Assembly: GCF_900114785.1 (NCBI RefSeq) | Contig: NZ_FOUG01000008.1 | Coordinates: 226,745 to 290,744, forward strand | Reading direction: 5' to 3' | DNA from: Variovorax sp. OV329 | Lineage (GTDB): Bacteria; Pseudomonadota; Gammaproteobacteria; Burkholderiales; Burkholderiaceae_C | Length of the DNA stretch: 64,000 nt | Shown: in pieces, positions 1 through 14,314 of the stretch | How the letters are laid out: every line of letters begins with the position of its first letter | Position numbering within the stretch: the stretch's first letter is position 1 | Notes under the pieces: model-generated | What the model was told of the DNA's origin: nothing | Databases searched by the model: none | Seen by the model: the letters and a program-made list of their open reading frames with translations, nothing else | Position numbers and translations under genes: made by a program

Positions 1-4699
<4,699 letters not shown>

Positions 4700-4706
4700 G
4701 CGTCTC

Positions 4707-7700
4707 TCAAGCCTCCACGCGCTTGAACTTGCCGGGTGCCGCCGGGTCGGGAATGAACCAGGCCGGCTGTCCGTCCTTGTCGCGGCCCAGTCGGGCGTTG
4801 GGCACGGGCGGGCGCGAGGCGTCCATGGCCATGGACGGCTTGGAATTGCGCGGCAGGAACTCCGCCTCCTGCATCTCGGCCACCGATTCCTTGAAGGCCG
4901 ACTTGATCTTGGCGATGTCCTGCTGCGTGTGCGCGGTGGTCATGAAGCAGGGGAAGTTGTCCAGGATGTGCACGCCGCGGCTGCGCATCATGGCAAACAG
5001 CAGGTCCTGCAGCGGATGGTCTTCCAGCCAGCTCACGCGCCACAGCGAGGCGAAGTAGCGGATCTCGATGGGTGCGCCCACCTCGCGGCAGAAGGCGCTG
5101 AGCTCGTCGGCCATGGCCGCGGTGTGCAGGTTCAGCTGCGTCTGCAGCGCCTCGCCGGCTTCCTTCAGGTGCAGCAGCGAGGCCTTGCAGGCGGCCAGCG
5201 CGAGCGGGTGGCGAACGAAGGTGCCGGCGAAGTAGGTCACGCCCACGGTGGGCACCGAGTCGTCGCCGTACTGCCAGCCGCCGCCGTCCAGCGAATCCAT
5301 GTAGTCGCGCTTGCCGGCGATCACGCCCACCGGGAAGCCGCCGCCGATCACCTTGCCGTAGCAGGCCAGGTCGGCCTTGATGCCGAAGATGGCCTGGGCG
5401 CCGCGCAGGTGCGCGCGGAAGCCCGTGATGACCTCGTCGAAGATCAGGCAGCTGCCGGCGCGCTCGGTGATGTCGCGCACTTCGCGCAGGAACTCGCGCG
5501 GCTGGAAGTCGGGCCGGCGGCTCTGCACCGACTCCACCAGCACGGCGGCCAGGTCGTCGGCGTTGTCGCGGATGAACTCGAGCGACTCGGGCGTGCCGTA
5601 GTCCAGCACGCGCACGTCGCCGAACATGCCGTTCATGATGCCGGGCGCCGCCGGCATGCCCTTGGCGTTGCGGCCGGCGCGCACCAGCACCTCGTCGAAG
5701 GTGCCGTGGTAGGAGCCGGTGAACAGCACCACGGTGTTGCGGCCGGTCACGGTGCGGGCGATGCGGATGGCGGCCATTACCGACTCGGAGCCGGTGTTGC
5801 ACAGCGCGGCGCGGTCGAAGCCGGTCAGCTCGCAGATGAGCTGGCTGACCTCGGCCGCCAGCGGGTGCTGCGGGCCGATCTCGTAGCCCAGGTCGAGCTG
5901 CTTGCGCACGGCCTCCTGCACGAAGTCGGGCTGCCAGCCGAACAGGTTCATGCCGAAGCCGTTGAGCACGTCCACGTACTCGTTGCCGTCCAGGTCCCAC
6001 AGGCGCGAGCCCTTGGAGCGCTCCACCACGATCTGGTAGACGATCTCCTTGGTGGTGGGGCGGAAGCCGTTGACCACGCGCGGGTCGGCCATGTGCGGGC
6101 GGTTGGCGGCGGTGAATTCCTTGCTCTTCTTCGTGCGTTCGACGTAGCGGCGCACGAAGGCCGACAGGCGTGCCTTCTGGCGCTCGGTCATCTCCTTGTT
6201 GCCCTGGGTGTGGATGCGGGCGATGGCGCCGAAGGCCTTCTTCACGTCGTACTTCATCGGCGCGGTGGCATCGGCATCCGCGGCGGGTGCGGTGGCCGCG
6301 GGCGTGGCGGGCGCAAGCAATGCTGCGGGTGCGGCCGGTGCGGCGACTGCCACTGCCGGCTGCTGCTGCGGCACGGCCACCGGCATCGGGGCCGCGGCGC
6401 CCGACAGCAGCGCGAGCTGCTGCTGCATCAGCTGCATCTGCTGCGCGATCACCTGCTGCACCAGCGAGCCATCGCCCGCGGGCAGGGCCATCGGCACGGC
6501 GGCCATCTGCACGGGGGCCATCACCTGCACCGGCGCCGGCATCGCGGCCACGGCGACGGGCGCGGGCTGGGCCGCCACCACGGGCGCGGCGGCAACCGGC
6601 TCGGGCGGAAGGGTCGAGTCCAGGAACGCGCTGAGCGCGTCGAAGCTGCGGTAGTTCTCCATCAGCTGGCGGAAAGTCAGGTTGACCTTGAAGCTCTTCT
6701 TCACCTGCAGCGCGGCCTGCGTCAGCGTGAGCGAATCCAGGCCCATCTCGACGAAGGGCGCGCCACTCTCGGCCTCGGCCAGGTCGATGCCAGAGATGTC
6801 CTCGAACAGCGTGCGAAGGCGTTGTGCGAGGGCAGGGCGGCGGTCGGTCGTGGCAGCGGTCATGGAAGGCTCCGGAAGGGCGGGGGCAGCAGGCGTCGGG
6901 GTGGCGGGCATGGCCACTGATGCGACGGCGGTGGCAGCGGGCATCGATGCCGCGGCCGTCGGCGAAACGGGAAGTGCAGGGGCCGGGGTGGCGATGTCCA
7001 CCCACAGGCGCTTGCGTTCGAATGGATAGGTCGGCAGGCACAGGCGCCGCTTGCTGGCGCGCGTGTCCAACGAGGAAAGATCGACCTCGGCGCCCAGCGT
7101 CCACAGGCGGCCGGTGGCCAGGCGCCAGGCGCGTTCCTCTTCCTCGGGTTTATCGGCCAGGAAGGAGACGGCTGCCGCCTTCGGCGAATGCTGGCGCACC
7201 AGCATGGCCAGCGTGTTGCGCGGGCCCAGCTCGATGAAGAGCGGGTTGGCCAGCTGCGCCATCACTTCGCGAACGGCCGGCGAGAAGCGCACGGTCTCGC
7301 GCAGGTGGCGGGCCCAGTAGTGCGGGTCGGTGGCTTCCTGTGCGATGAGCAGCTTGCCGGTCAGCGTGGAATAGATCGGGCGCTGCGGCGCCTTCAGCTC
7401 GATCTCGCGCACCAGCGCCTCGAAGGGCGGCACGGCCGGCTCCATCATGGCGGAGTGGAAGGCATGCGAGGTCTGCAGCACCTTGGCCACCACGCCGTCG
7501 GCTTCCAGGGCCGCGCGCATTTTCTCGATCTCATCGCTGGGGCCGGCGGCGACGCAGGCGGTGGGGCCATTCTCGGCCGCCAGCGACAGCGTGGCCGGCA
7601 GGCGCGCCAGCAGGTCCTTGGCCGCCAGGCGGACCGACAGCATGGTGCCGGCGGGCAGCGCCTGCATCAGCGCGCCGCGGCGGGCAACCAGGCGGGCCGC

Positions 7701-10700
7701 GTCCTTCAGGCTCATGACGCCGGCCAGCACCGCGGCCACGAACTCGCCCACGCTGTGGCCCACCAGCGCCGCGGGCTGCACGCCCAGCGACAGCAGGTGC
7801 GTGGCCAGCACGTACTCCAGCGTGAAGGTCGCGGGCTGCGTGACCGAAGTTGGCGCCAGGGCCGAGGGGTCGGGCGAGAACATGCGCTCGCGCAGATCGA
7901 AGGGCAGCAGCCCCTCGAAGCCTTGCAAGCAGTCATCGAACGCCGCACGGTGTGCGCGGCCGCTGGCATAAAGAGTCTTCCCCATGCCGGCGTACTGCGC
8001 GCCCTGGCCGGGGAACATGAAGACGGGCTGCGGCATGCGCGCGCCGGTGGCACCGGCCGCGCGGGCCGGCGAGTCGCTGCTGCGCAGGGCCTGCACGGCC
8101 TGCTCGGCGGTCTCTGCCACCACGACGGCGCGCTGGGCGAAGGGCGTGCGGCCCACGCGCAGGGTATGGGCCACGTCGACCAGCGACAGCGCCGGGTTGG
8201 CCTGCAGGTGGTCGGCCAGGCGCTCGCAGGCGGCGGCCAGCGCCGTGGGCGTGCGCGCCGACAGCTGCAGCAGTTGCGGTCCCTCGGACGCATCGGAAGG
8301 CGCACGCAGCGGCGCCTCTTCCACGATCGCATGGGCATTGGTGCCGCCCACGCCGAAGGAGCTCACGCCGGCGCGGCGCGGCTGCTGCGGATTGCGCGGC
8401 CAGCGCGCCAGGCGGCTGTGCACGCGGAAGGGCGTGGCGTCGAAATCGATGGCCGGGTTGGGCGATTCGAAATGCAGCGAGGCCGGCAGCTGCTCGCTGT
8501 GCAGCGAGAGCGCGGTCTTGATCAGGCCGGTGGCGCCGGCCGCCATGATGAGGTGGCCCACGTTGCTCTTGACCGAGCCGATCTCGCAGAAGCCCGTGTC
8601 CTGCGTGTGGCGACGGTAGGCCTGGGTGAGCGCCTCGATCTCCACCGGGTCGCCCATGGGCGTGGCGGTGCCGTGGGTCTCGACGTAGGCGATGCTGCGG
8701 GCATCCACGCCGGCGTTGGCCAGCGCCGCGCCGATCACCTTGGCCTGGCCGTCCACGCTGGGCGCGGTGAAGCTGGCCTTGGCGCCGCCGTCGTTGTTGA
8801 TGGCGGTGCCGCGCAGCACCGCATAGATCGGGTCGCCGTCGGCCAGCGCATCGGACAGGCGCTTGAGCAGCACCACCGCCGCGCCGTCGCTGAACACCGT
8901 GCCCTGGGCCTTGGCGTCGAAGCTGCGCGTGTGGCCGTCGGGCGAGAGCATCGCGCCTTCCTGGTAGAGGTAGCCGCTGCGCGGCGGGCAGGCGATGGCG
9001 ACGCCGCCGGCCAGGGCCATGCTGCATTCGCCGGCGCGCAAGGCCTGGAAGGCCGAGTGCACCGCCACCAGCGAGGTCGAACAGGCGGTGTGGATGCTGA
9101 CGGCCGGGCCGGTGAGGTTGATGCGGTGCGCCACGCGGGTGGCGATGAAGTCCTTCTCGTTGGCCAGCATCACCTGGAACTCGCCCACGGCTTCCACCAG
9201 GTCGGGCCGGGTGGACAGGTGCTTCTGGAAGTAGGTGGCGTTGTTCATGCCGCCGTACACGCCCACCGGCACGGTGGTGCGGTCGGGCGCGTAGCCGCCG
9301 CGCTCCAGGCATTCCCAGCAGATCTCCATGAACAGGCGCTGCTGCGGGTCCATCAATTCCGCTTCCTTCGGGTTGATGCCGAAGAAGGCGGCGTCGAAGT
9401 TCTCGACGCCCTCGATGATGCCGCGCGCCTTCACGTAGTCGGGGTCGGCGCGCAGCGCGGCGCTCACGCCGGCATCGAGGGTGCTGTCGTCGAAGACGGT
9501 GATGCTGTCGCGGCCGGCCAGCAGGTTGTCCCAGAACTGCTCGACGCTGTTCGCGCCGGGAAAGCGCCCGGCCATGGCGATGAGGGCGATGGGTTCGTGC
9601 GCGGCATCGGCGATCGGTGCGGGCTGCTGCGCGGCGTGGACCTTCTGGCTTTGCGCGGCCAGCGCCTCGTCCAGGGCCTTGGCAAGTGCCGCGGCCGTGG
9701 GTTGCCGAAAAAACAGGTTGGCCGAGAGTTTGGCGTCGGGGTAGGTGGCCTGCAGTTCGGCCAGCACGCGGTGGACCCGCAGCGAATCGCCGCCCAGCTC
9801 GAAGAAGTTGTCGGCACGGCCTACTTCGTCCAGGTTCAGCGCCCGCGCGAATGCGGCGCACACGCGCGCTTCGCTCTCGCTGCGCGCCTCCTCGAAGGCC
9901 TGCACGAGCTCGGGCCGCTGGCGCGGCGGTGCGGGCAGGGCCTTGCGGTCCAGCTTGCCGTTCTCGGTCATCGGCAGCGACTCGACCTGCACGAAGGCGG
10001 CCGGGACCATGTAGGCCGGGATGCGCTCGCCCAGGTGCGCGCGCAGGTCGGGTGCGGACATTGCCTGGCCGGCCTCCGGCACCACGTAGGCCACCAGGCG
10101 CGGCTCGCCGCCGGGTTCGTCCTGGCGCGCCACCACGGCGCAGCCGCGCACGCCGGCGTGCTGCAGCAGCTGGCTCTCGATCTCGCCGGTCTCGATGCGG
10201 AAGCCCCGGATCTTCACCTGCTGGTCGATGCGGCCCATGTACTCCAGGTCGCCCTCGGGCGTGCGTCGCGCCAGGTCACCCGAGCGATAGGCGCGCAGCA
10301 CCTGGCCGGTGGCCGGGTCGCGCCAGTCGATGAAGCGCTGGGCGCTCAGCTCGGGACGGCGCAGGTAGCCTTTGCTGACGCCGGCGCCGCTCACCAGGAT
10401 CTCTCCCGCTTCGCCCGCCGGCACAGGGGCCAGGTTGTCGTCCACGAGGTCGATGCGCAGGTCGGGAATGGGTTCGCCGATCACGCTCCCGCGTCCGGCG
10501 GCCAGGTCGGCCGCATGGATGGGGCGGTAGCTCACATGCACCGTGGTCTCGGTGATGCCGTACATGTTCACCAGGCGCGGCTGCGTGTCGCCGTGCCGGT
10601 CGAACCAGGGGCGCAGCATCTGCAGCTCCAGCGCTTCGCCGCCGAAGATCACGTGCCGCAGGCTGATCGCCTCCGCCGCATGCGTGCCGCGGGCGTCCGC

Positions 10701-11498
10701 GTCGATCAGCGTGCGGAAGGCCGAGGGCGTCTGGTTGAGCACCGTCACGCCTTCGCGCACCAGCAGGTCGAGGAACTCGGCCGGCGAGCGGGTCAGCGCC
10801 TGCGGCACCACCACCACGCGGCCACCGTAGACGAGCGCGCCCCAGATTTCCCACACCGAGAAATCGAAGGCGTGCGAATGGAAGAAGGTCCAGACGTCCT
10901 TCTCGTCGAAGCCGTACCACGCTGCGGTGGCGTCGAAAAGCCGCGCCACGTTGCCGTGGGTGACCAGGCAGCCCTTGGGCGTGCCGGTGGAGCCGGAGGT
11001 GTAGATGACGTAGGCCAAGGCCTGCGGGTCGGCCGGCACCTGGGCAGGCACCTGGGCAGGCACCGCATCCGGCAGCGGCTCATCGACCAGCAGCAGGGGC
11101 AGCGTGCCGGCAGGCAGCTGCGCCTGCGCGCTGCTGGAGGTGACGAAAGCCACCGGCTGCGCGTCCTGCAGCACGAATTCCAGGCGGCTTTGCGGATAGG
11201 CGAGGTCGATGGGCAGGTAGGCCGCGCCCGACTTCAGCACCGCCAGCAGGGCCACCACCATGTCGATGGAGCGCTCCAGGCCCACGGCCACCAACTGGTC
11301 GCGGCCGGCGCCCATGGCTTGCAGGCGGGCGGCGAGCGCGTTCGAGCGCCGCTCCAGTTCCGCGTAGCTGATGCTGGCGCCCTCGCAGCTGACTGCCAGG
11401 GCCTGCGGCTGCGCACCCGCCTGACGGGCGATCCGCCAATGAATGGGAACAAAGCCCCCGAAGTCGTCAGGCGAGGGCTTCAATGCCTGTGGTTCCAT
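4707..11498 (-). CDS. Hybrid NRPS/PKS with aminotransferase: A(Thr)-PCP-KS-AT-ACP-AMT
   Basis: A 2263-residue loading plus extension enzyme. Order: adenylation (about 20-540), carrier (GGDSL, serine near 569), ketosynthase (635-1060; CSTS cysteine near 806, then HGTAT and NVGHL histidines), acyltransferase (1135-1460; GHSVGE, and HAFHS near 1343, the malonyl-type signature), carrier (GLDSL near 1586), a long Ala/Pro/Gln-rich linker with a QQMQLMQQQLALL helix (about 1640-1750), and a class III PLP aminotransferase related to glutamate-semialdehyde mutase (1750-2230; lysine in YGKVIGGG near 2047). The adenylation code reads DFWNIGMVHK, the standard threonine code. There is no ketoreductase, so the beta-keto group made on malonyl extension is the expected aminotransferase substrate, as in MycA and McyE. 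There is no N-terminal condensation or acyl-ligase domain, so the chain should start on free threonine. ATG 11498 has GGAGG 12 bases upstream; a TTG at 11531 is a less likely start. Confidence 0.94.
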   Translation of the reverse strand: MEPQALKPSPDDFGGFVPIHWRIARQAGAQPQALAVSCEGASISYAELERRSNALAARLQAMGAGRDQLVAVGLERSIDMVVALLAVLKSGAAYLPIDLAYPQSRLEFVLQDAQPVAFVTSSSAQAQLPAGTLPLLLVDEPLPDAVPAQVPAQVPADPQALAYVIYTSGSTGTPKGCLVTHGNVARLFDATAAWYGFDEKDVWTFFHSHAFDFSVWEIWGALVYGGRVVVVPQALTRSPAEFLDLLVREGVTVLNQTPSAFRTLIDADARGTHAAEAISLRHVIFGGEALELQMLRPWFDRHGDTQPRLVNMYGITETTVHVSYRPIHAADLAAGRGSVIGEPIPDLRIDLVDDNLAPVPAGEAGEILVSGAGVSKGYLRRPELSAQRFIDWRDPATGQVLRAYRSGDLARRTPEGDLEYMGRIDQQVKIRGFRIETGEIESQLLQHAGVRGCAVVARQDEPGGEPRLVAYVVPEAGQAMSAPDLRAHLGERIPAYMVPAAFVQVESLPMTENGKLDRKALPAPPRQRPELVQAFEEARSESEARVCAAFARALNLDEVGRADNFFELGGDSLRVHRVLAELQATYPDAKLSANLFFRQPTAAALAKALDEALAAQSQKVHAAQQPAPIADAAHEPIALIAMAGRFPGANSVEQFWDNLLAGRDSITVFDDSTLDAGVSAALRADPDYVKARGIIEGVENFDAAFFGINPKEAELMDPQQRLFMEICWECLERGGYAPDRTTVPVGVYGGMNNATYFQKHLSTRPDLVEAVGEFQVMLANEKDFIATRVAHRINLTGPAVSIHTACSTSLVAVHSAFQALRAGECSMALAGGVAIACPPRSGYLYQEGAMLSPDGHTRSFDAKAQGTVFSDGAAVVLLKRLSDALADGDPIYAVLRGTAINNDGGAKASFTAPSVDGQAKVIGAALANAGVDARSIAYVETHGTATPMGDPVEIEALTQAYRRHTQDTGFCEIGSVKSNVGHLIMAAGATGLIKTALSLHSEQLPASLHFESPNPAIDFDATPFRVHSRLARWPRNPQQPRRAGVSSFGVGGTNAHAIVEEAPLRAPSDASEGPQLLQLSARTPTALAAACERLADHLQANPALSLVDVAHTLRVGRTPFAQRAVVVAETAEQAVQALRSSDSPARAAGATGARMPQPVFMFPGQGAQYAGMGKTLYASGRAHRAAFDDCLQGFEGLLPFDLRERMFSPDPSALAPTSVTQPATFTLEYVLATHLLSLGVQPAALVGHSVGEFVAAVLAGVMSLKDAARLVARRGALMQALPAGTMLSVRLAAKDLLARLPATLSLAAENGPTACVAAGPSDEIEKMRAALEADGVVAKVLQTSHAFHSAMMEPAVPPFEALVREIELKAPQRPIYSTLTGKLLIAQEATDPHYWARHLRETVRFSPAVREVMAQLANPLFIELGPRNTLAMLVRQHSPKAAAVSFLADKPEEEERAWRLATGRLWTLGAEVDLSSLDTRASKRRLCLPTYPFERKRLWVDIATPAPALPVSPTAAASMPAATAVASVAMPATPTPAAPALPEPSMTAATTDRRPALAQRLRTLFEDISGIDLAEAESGAPFVEMGLDSLTLTQAALQVKKSFKVNLTFRQLMENYRSFDALSAFLDSTLPPEPVAAAPVVAAQPAPVAVAAMPAPVQVMAPVQMAAVPMALPAGDGSLVQQVIAQQMQLMQQQLALLSGAAAPMPVAVPQQQPAVAVAAPAAPAALLAPATPAATAPAADADATAPMKYDVKKAFGAIARIHTQGNKEMTERQKARLSAFVRRYVERTKKSKEFTAANRPHMADPRVVNGFRPTTKEIVYQIVVERSKGSRLWDLDGNEYVDVLNGFGMNLFGWQPDFVQEAVRKQLDLGYEIGPQHPLAAEVSQLICELTGFDRAALCNTGSESVMAAIRIARTVTGRNTVVLFTGSYHGTFDEVLVRAGRNAKGMPAAPGIMNGMFGDVRVLDYGTPESLEFIRDNADDLAAVLVESVQSRRPDFQPREFLREVRDITERAGSCLIFDEVITGFRAHLRGAQAIFGIKADLACYGKVIGGGFPVGVIAGKRDYMDSLDGGGWQYGDDSVPTVGVTYFAGTFVRHPLALAACKASLLHLKEAGEALQTQLNLHTAAMADELSAFCREVGAPIEIRYFASLWRVSWLEDHPLQDLLFAMMRSRGVHILDNFPCFMTTAHTQQDIAKIKSAFKESVAEMQEAEFLPRNSKPSMAMDASRPPVPNARLGRDKDGQPAWFIPDPAAPGKFKRVEA

Positions 11499-11876
11499 TT
11501 GTCTTGCCCGCCTCCAGTTCCGCTGCAGCAAGCTCCCTACAACAGCCGCAACATGATGTTTCCGCCGCGCCGGCCAGGCAGTGCCTCTCAGATACCTTTG
11601 CGGTCACCTTGATACTGCGCTTCGACAATGCCACCTGCCATTCGCCAAACGCGCTGCCCGGCGGGCATACGAAAGGCATACTTGACAGAAACAATCGATG
11701 CAAATGGTTGCTATTGATCGATTGACAGGCCGGTCGGCGTTGGTCGCATTTTGCGCCGCTTTGTAAAAAGTGAATACAAAAAGCTAACAAACAGGCAACT
11801 TTTGTTACCAATAAGTAGTCGCTTTACGTCAGTGGGCGCCCGCGTTGCACGGCGCCGGAGCGATCGTGCCGAGCGA
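11499..11876 (-). promoter_or_regulatory. AT-rich control region upstream of the NRPS/PKS genes
   Basis: This 378-base gap holds no convincing gene. It is much more AT-rich than its surroundings, mainly at 11740-11820. On the minus strand a possible sigma-70 promoter is TTGCCT (11793-11798), a 16-base spacer, then TATTCA (11771-11776), which would give a leader of about 260 bases. Inside that leader are an 8-base inverted repeat, CAATCGAT/ATCGATTG (11692-11699 and 11717-11724), and two direct GGCATAC copies 11 bases apart (11664-11670 and 11675-11681). Repeats spaced by one helical turn are typical of regulator sites. The promoter choice is by eye. Confidence 0.45.
11692..11724. repeat. Inverted repeat in the NRPS/PKS leader
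   Basis: The arms CAATCGAT and ATCGATTG are perfect reverse complements separated by 17 bases. The arm centres are 25 bases apart, too far for a simple hairpin terminator but suitable for a dimeric or paired regulator. No regulator gene lies next to it in the window. Confidence 0.5.
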
Positions 11877-12524
11877 TCAGGCGGCTGCCTGTTCGTCCAG
11901 GGCGTCGTCTCCGTCCAGGTGGGTGTCGTCGGCCCAGCCGACCAAAGTGAGTCCTTGCCCCGTCCACAGCATGCGATTGATGTAGGCGTTGCCTAGCTGC
12001 CAGGTGCGCGGCGCCTGCAGCTCCTGGCCGGTGGCGGCGCGGTAGAGAACGTCCATCACCCCGCCGTGCGCCACCAGAACCAGCAACTCGGCGGGGTGGC
12101 GGGCAGCCAGGTTGGCCACGGCCTCGGTGATGCGGGCGCGAAATGCCAGCAGGCTTTCGCCGCCGCCAGCGGGGGCGAACTCCGGGTCGCGGCGCCGCCA
12201 CAGTTCGGCCTGGTCGGGCAGTTCGCGCTCGATGTCCTGGAAGGTGCGGCCCTCGAAGTGGCCGAAGGCGCGCTCGCGCAGGCGCGGCTCGGGCTGGACC
12301 GCCAGGCCGTGCACGACGGCGATGGCCTGCGCCGTCTGCCAGGCGCGCGACAGGTCGCTCGAATAGACGGCGGCGATGGGCTCGGACGCCAGGGCGCGCG
12401 CCACCCGGCCGGCCTGCCACTGGCCCTTGTCGTTCAGCGCGATGTCCAGGTGGCCCTGCAGCCGGGTGTCGACGTTCCAGGCGGTTTCGCCGTGGCGAAC
12501 GGCAATGATCCGGGTGCTGTCCAT
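11877..12524 (-). CDS. Histidine phosphatase family protein (phosphoglycerate-mutase fold)
   Basis: A 215-residue member of the histidine phosphatase superfamily. The catalytic RHGET motif is at residues 10-14, and LVLVAHGG supplies the second catalytic histidine. A signature near residue 87 (RLRERAFGHFEG) matches the GpmB/CobC-like branch, which removes phosphate from small molecules rather than acting as the glycolytic mutase. The natural substrate cannot be told from sequence. It is a soluble cytoplasmic protein. It ends 378 bases before the NRPS/PKS genes, with the AT-rich control region between, so it is probably not part of that cluster. The start ATG at 12524 gives the RHG motif at its usual distance from the N-terminus. 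Confidence 0.85.
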   Translation of the reverse strand: MDSTRIIAVRHGETAWNVDTRLQGHLDIALNDKGQWQAGRVARALASEPIAAVYSSDLSRAWQTAQAIAVVHGLAVQPEPRLRERAFGHFEGRTFQDIERELPDQAELWRRRDPEFAPAGGGESLLAFRARITEAVANLAARHPAELLVLVAHGGVMDVLYRAATGQELQAPRTWQLGNAYINRMLWTGQGLTLVGWADDTHLDGDDALDEQAAA

Positions 12525-12541
12525 CCTGCGAGGGTAGCCGT

Positions 12542-13267
12542 TCAGGGCGTGGCCTTGGCCGGCGCGGGCACGACGGTGGCGGGCGCGGCCTGGGCAGTCT
12601 CGGCCACGCGGCCGGTCTGGATGACCACGTCGACCCGGCGCACGCCGGCCGGCGGGTTCGGGAAGCCCTGCATCGCCGCCTGGAACAGGGCGCCGAACAC
12701 GGGGTTGTTGGAGTTGTAGGGCCCGTCGTTGACCGCCCGGGTCTCGAACACCACCTGGTTGCCGGGCAATTCGCGCAGCACCACGCTTACTTCACGCGTG
12801 TACCAAGGGTTGCCATAGGCGCCGTAGGGTGCCCCGTACCAGCCGCCGCCACCGTACCAGCCACCGCCGCCGTACCAGCCGCGCCCGTAGCCGTAGCCAT
12901 AGGGCCTGCCGTAGGGGCCCCAGCCGGGCGGCCAGGGTGAATAGATCCACGGATCGGCCCAGGGCGAGACCTGCACCGCCACCCGGGCGTTGATCGAGGC
13001 TGCGTAGCGCGGCGCGGCGTCGTTGCGGGTCAGGCCCACGCTGGCCATCGCCATCTCGGCCATGGCCTCCAGCTCGAGCTGGCCGGCCTCCTGGGCCTGC
13101 TGCGAAGGCAGGCGGTCGAAGCGGAAGGTGGCCGGCGCCGTCGGCCCGGGCGGGCGCGAGAAGCTGCTGACGCTGCTGTCCACCGTCCAGCTGGTGGCGC
13201 AGCCCGACAGCAGCGCGGCCAGGGCCAGGGCCGCGGGACCGTTCAACAAGGGAAGGCGCTTGCTCAT
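12542..13267 (-). CDS. DUF4136-type lipoprotein
   Basis: A 241-residue predicted lipoprotein. The signal peptide ends in the lipobox LLSGC, with the lipidated cysteine near residue 23. The body resembles the DUF4136 family: an N-terminal segment with Phe-x-Phe strands and a C-terminal part ending in an FPNPP region. In the middle is a Gly/Tyr/Trp-rich tract built from tandem WYGGG-type units (coding bases about 12830-12910), a low-complexity insert likely to vary in length between strains. The function of the family is unknown; an envelope location is inferred from the lipobox. It lies 17 bases upstream of the phosphatase gene and 34 bases downstream of ttcA, on the same strand. Confidence 0.8.
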   Translation of the reverse strand: MSKRLPLLNGPAALALAALLSGCATSWTVDSSVSSFSRPPGPTAPATFRFDRLPSQQAQEAGQLELEAMAEMAMASVGLTRNDAAPRYAASINARVAVQVSPWADPWIYSPWPPGWGPYGRPYGYGYGRGWYGGGGWYGGGGWYGAPYGAYGNPWYTREVSVVLRELPGNQVVFETRAVNDGPYNSNNPVFGALFQAAMQGFPNPPAGVRRVDVVIQTGRVAETAQAAPATVVPAPAKATP

Positions 13268-13301
13268 GGTGAATCTCCCAGGCGGGCGCTGTACTTGCGG
13301 A

Positions 13302-14225
13302 TCAGCCTTGCGGCACGATGCTCATGACCTGCGGCGCCGCCGCGGGCAGCGGCGGCGGGTCGAAGGCCAGGTCGCCGTCGGCATCCGGAACGCCCGTGGC
13401 CTTCAGACCCTTGAAGTCGTGAAGCGTTCCGTCCAGCAGGTGCGAAGGTGCGACGTTCTGCAGCGCGGTGAACATGTTCTCCAGCCGGCCCGGGTGCTTG
13501 CGCTCCCATTCGCGCAGCATCTCGCCCACCTGCTTGCGCTGCAGGTTCTCCTGGCTGCCGCACAGGGTGCAGGGAATGATGGGGAATTCGCGGTGCTGCG
13601 CCCAGCGCACCAGGTCCTTCTCGGCCGTGTAGGCCAGCGGGCGGATCACGATGTGCTTGCCGTCGTCGCTCACCAGCTTGGGCGGCATGCTCTTGAGCTT
13701 GCCGGCGAAGAACATGTTGAGGAAGAAGGTCTGCAGCATGTCGTCGCGGTGGTGGCCCAGCGCCACCTTGGTGGCGCCCAGCTCGTCGGCCACCCGGTAC
13801 AGGATGCCCCGGCGCAGCCGGCTGCACAGGCCGCAGGTGGTCTTGCCCTCGGGAATCACGCGCTTGACGATGGAGTAGGTGTCCTGCTCCTCGATGTGGA
13901 AGGGCACGCCCAGGTTCGTGAGGTAGGTGGGCAGCACATCTTCCGGAAAGCCGGGCTGCTTCTGGTCCAGGTTGACGGCGACGATGTCGAAATGGATGGG
14001 CGCGCGGGCGCGCAGCTTGAGCAGGATGTCCAGCAGGCCGTAGCTGTCCTTGCCGCCGGACACGCACACCATGACCTTGTCGCCCTCTTCGATCATGTTG
14101 TAGTCGACGATGGCCTGCCCGACCTGCCGGCACAGGCGCTTCTCGAGCTTGTGCGTCTCGCGCTCGATCTTGAGGGTGTTGCCGGGCGCCTGTGCAGGCG
14201 CCTCGTCGATCCAAACGGCACTCAT
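13302..14225 (-). CDS. ttcA: tRNA 2-thiocytidine biosynthesis protein TtcA
   Basis: A 307-residue ATP-dependent enzyme that thiolates cytidine 32 of certain tRNAs. The PP-loop SGGKDS is at residues 56-61. The cysteines that hold the iron-sulfur cluster and carry sulfur are visible as C131-x2-C134 and C219-x2-C222, matching the CxxC plus C arrangement of the E. coli enzyme. The Pro/Ala-rich C-terminal tail (after about 275) is longer than in E. coli and probably disordered. The start ATG at 14225 gives a short N-terminal extension before the conserved KLEKRLCRQ helix. Its neighbours (lipoprotein, folB) do not suggest a shared pathway. Confidence 0.95.
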   Translation of the reverse strand: MSAVWIDEAPAQAPGNTLKIERETHKLEKRLCRQVGQAIVDYNMIEEGDKVMVCVSGGKDSYGLLDILLKLRARAPIHFDIVAVNLDQKQPGFPEDVLPTYLTNLGVPFHIEEQDTYSIVKRVIPEGKTTCGLCSRLRRGILYRVADELGATKVALGHHRDDMLQTFFLNMFFAGKLKSMPPKLVSDDGKHIVIRPLAYTAEKDLVRWAQHREFPIIPCTLCGSQENLQRKQVGEMLREWERKHPGRLENMFTALQNVAPSHLLDGTLHDFKGLKATGVPDADGDLAFDPPPLPAAAPQVMSIVPQG

Positions 14226-14314
14226 GCCTGCTTCCTTGGGGTAGTGGAGCGGTGCGGGTGCACCGAACCGGCGATTTTATTCGGCCGGCCTTTTCCCGCG
14301 CATCGCGCCGGTCG

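Noticed and set aside
7188..11612. A 1474-codon plus-strand open frame.
   Set aside because: It mirrors the NRPS/PKS gene, has repetitive Gln/His/Arg content and matches no family.
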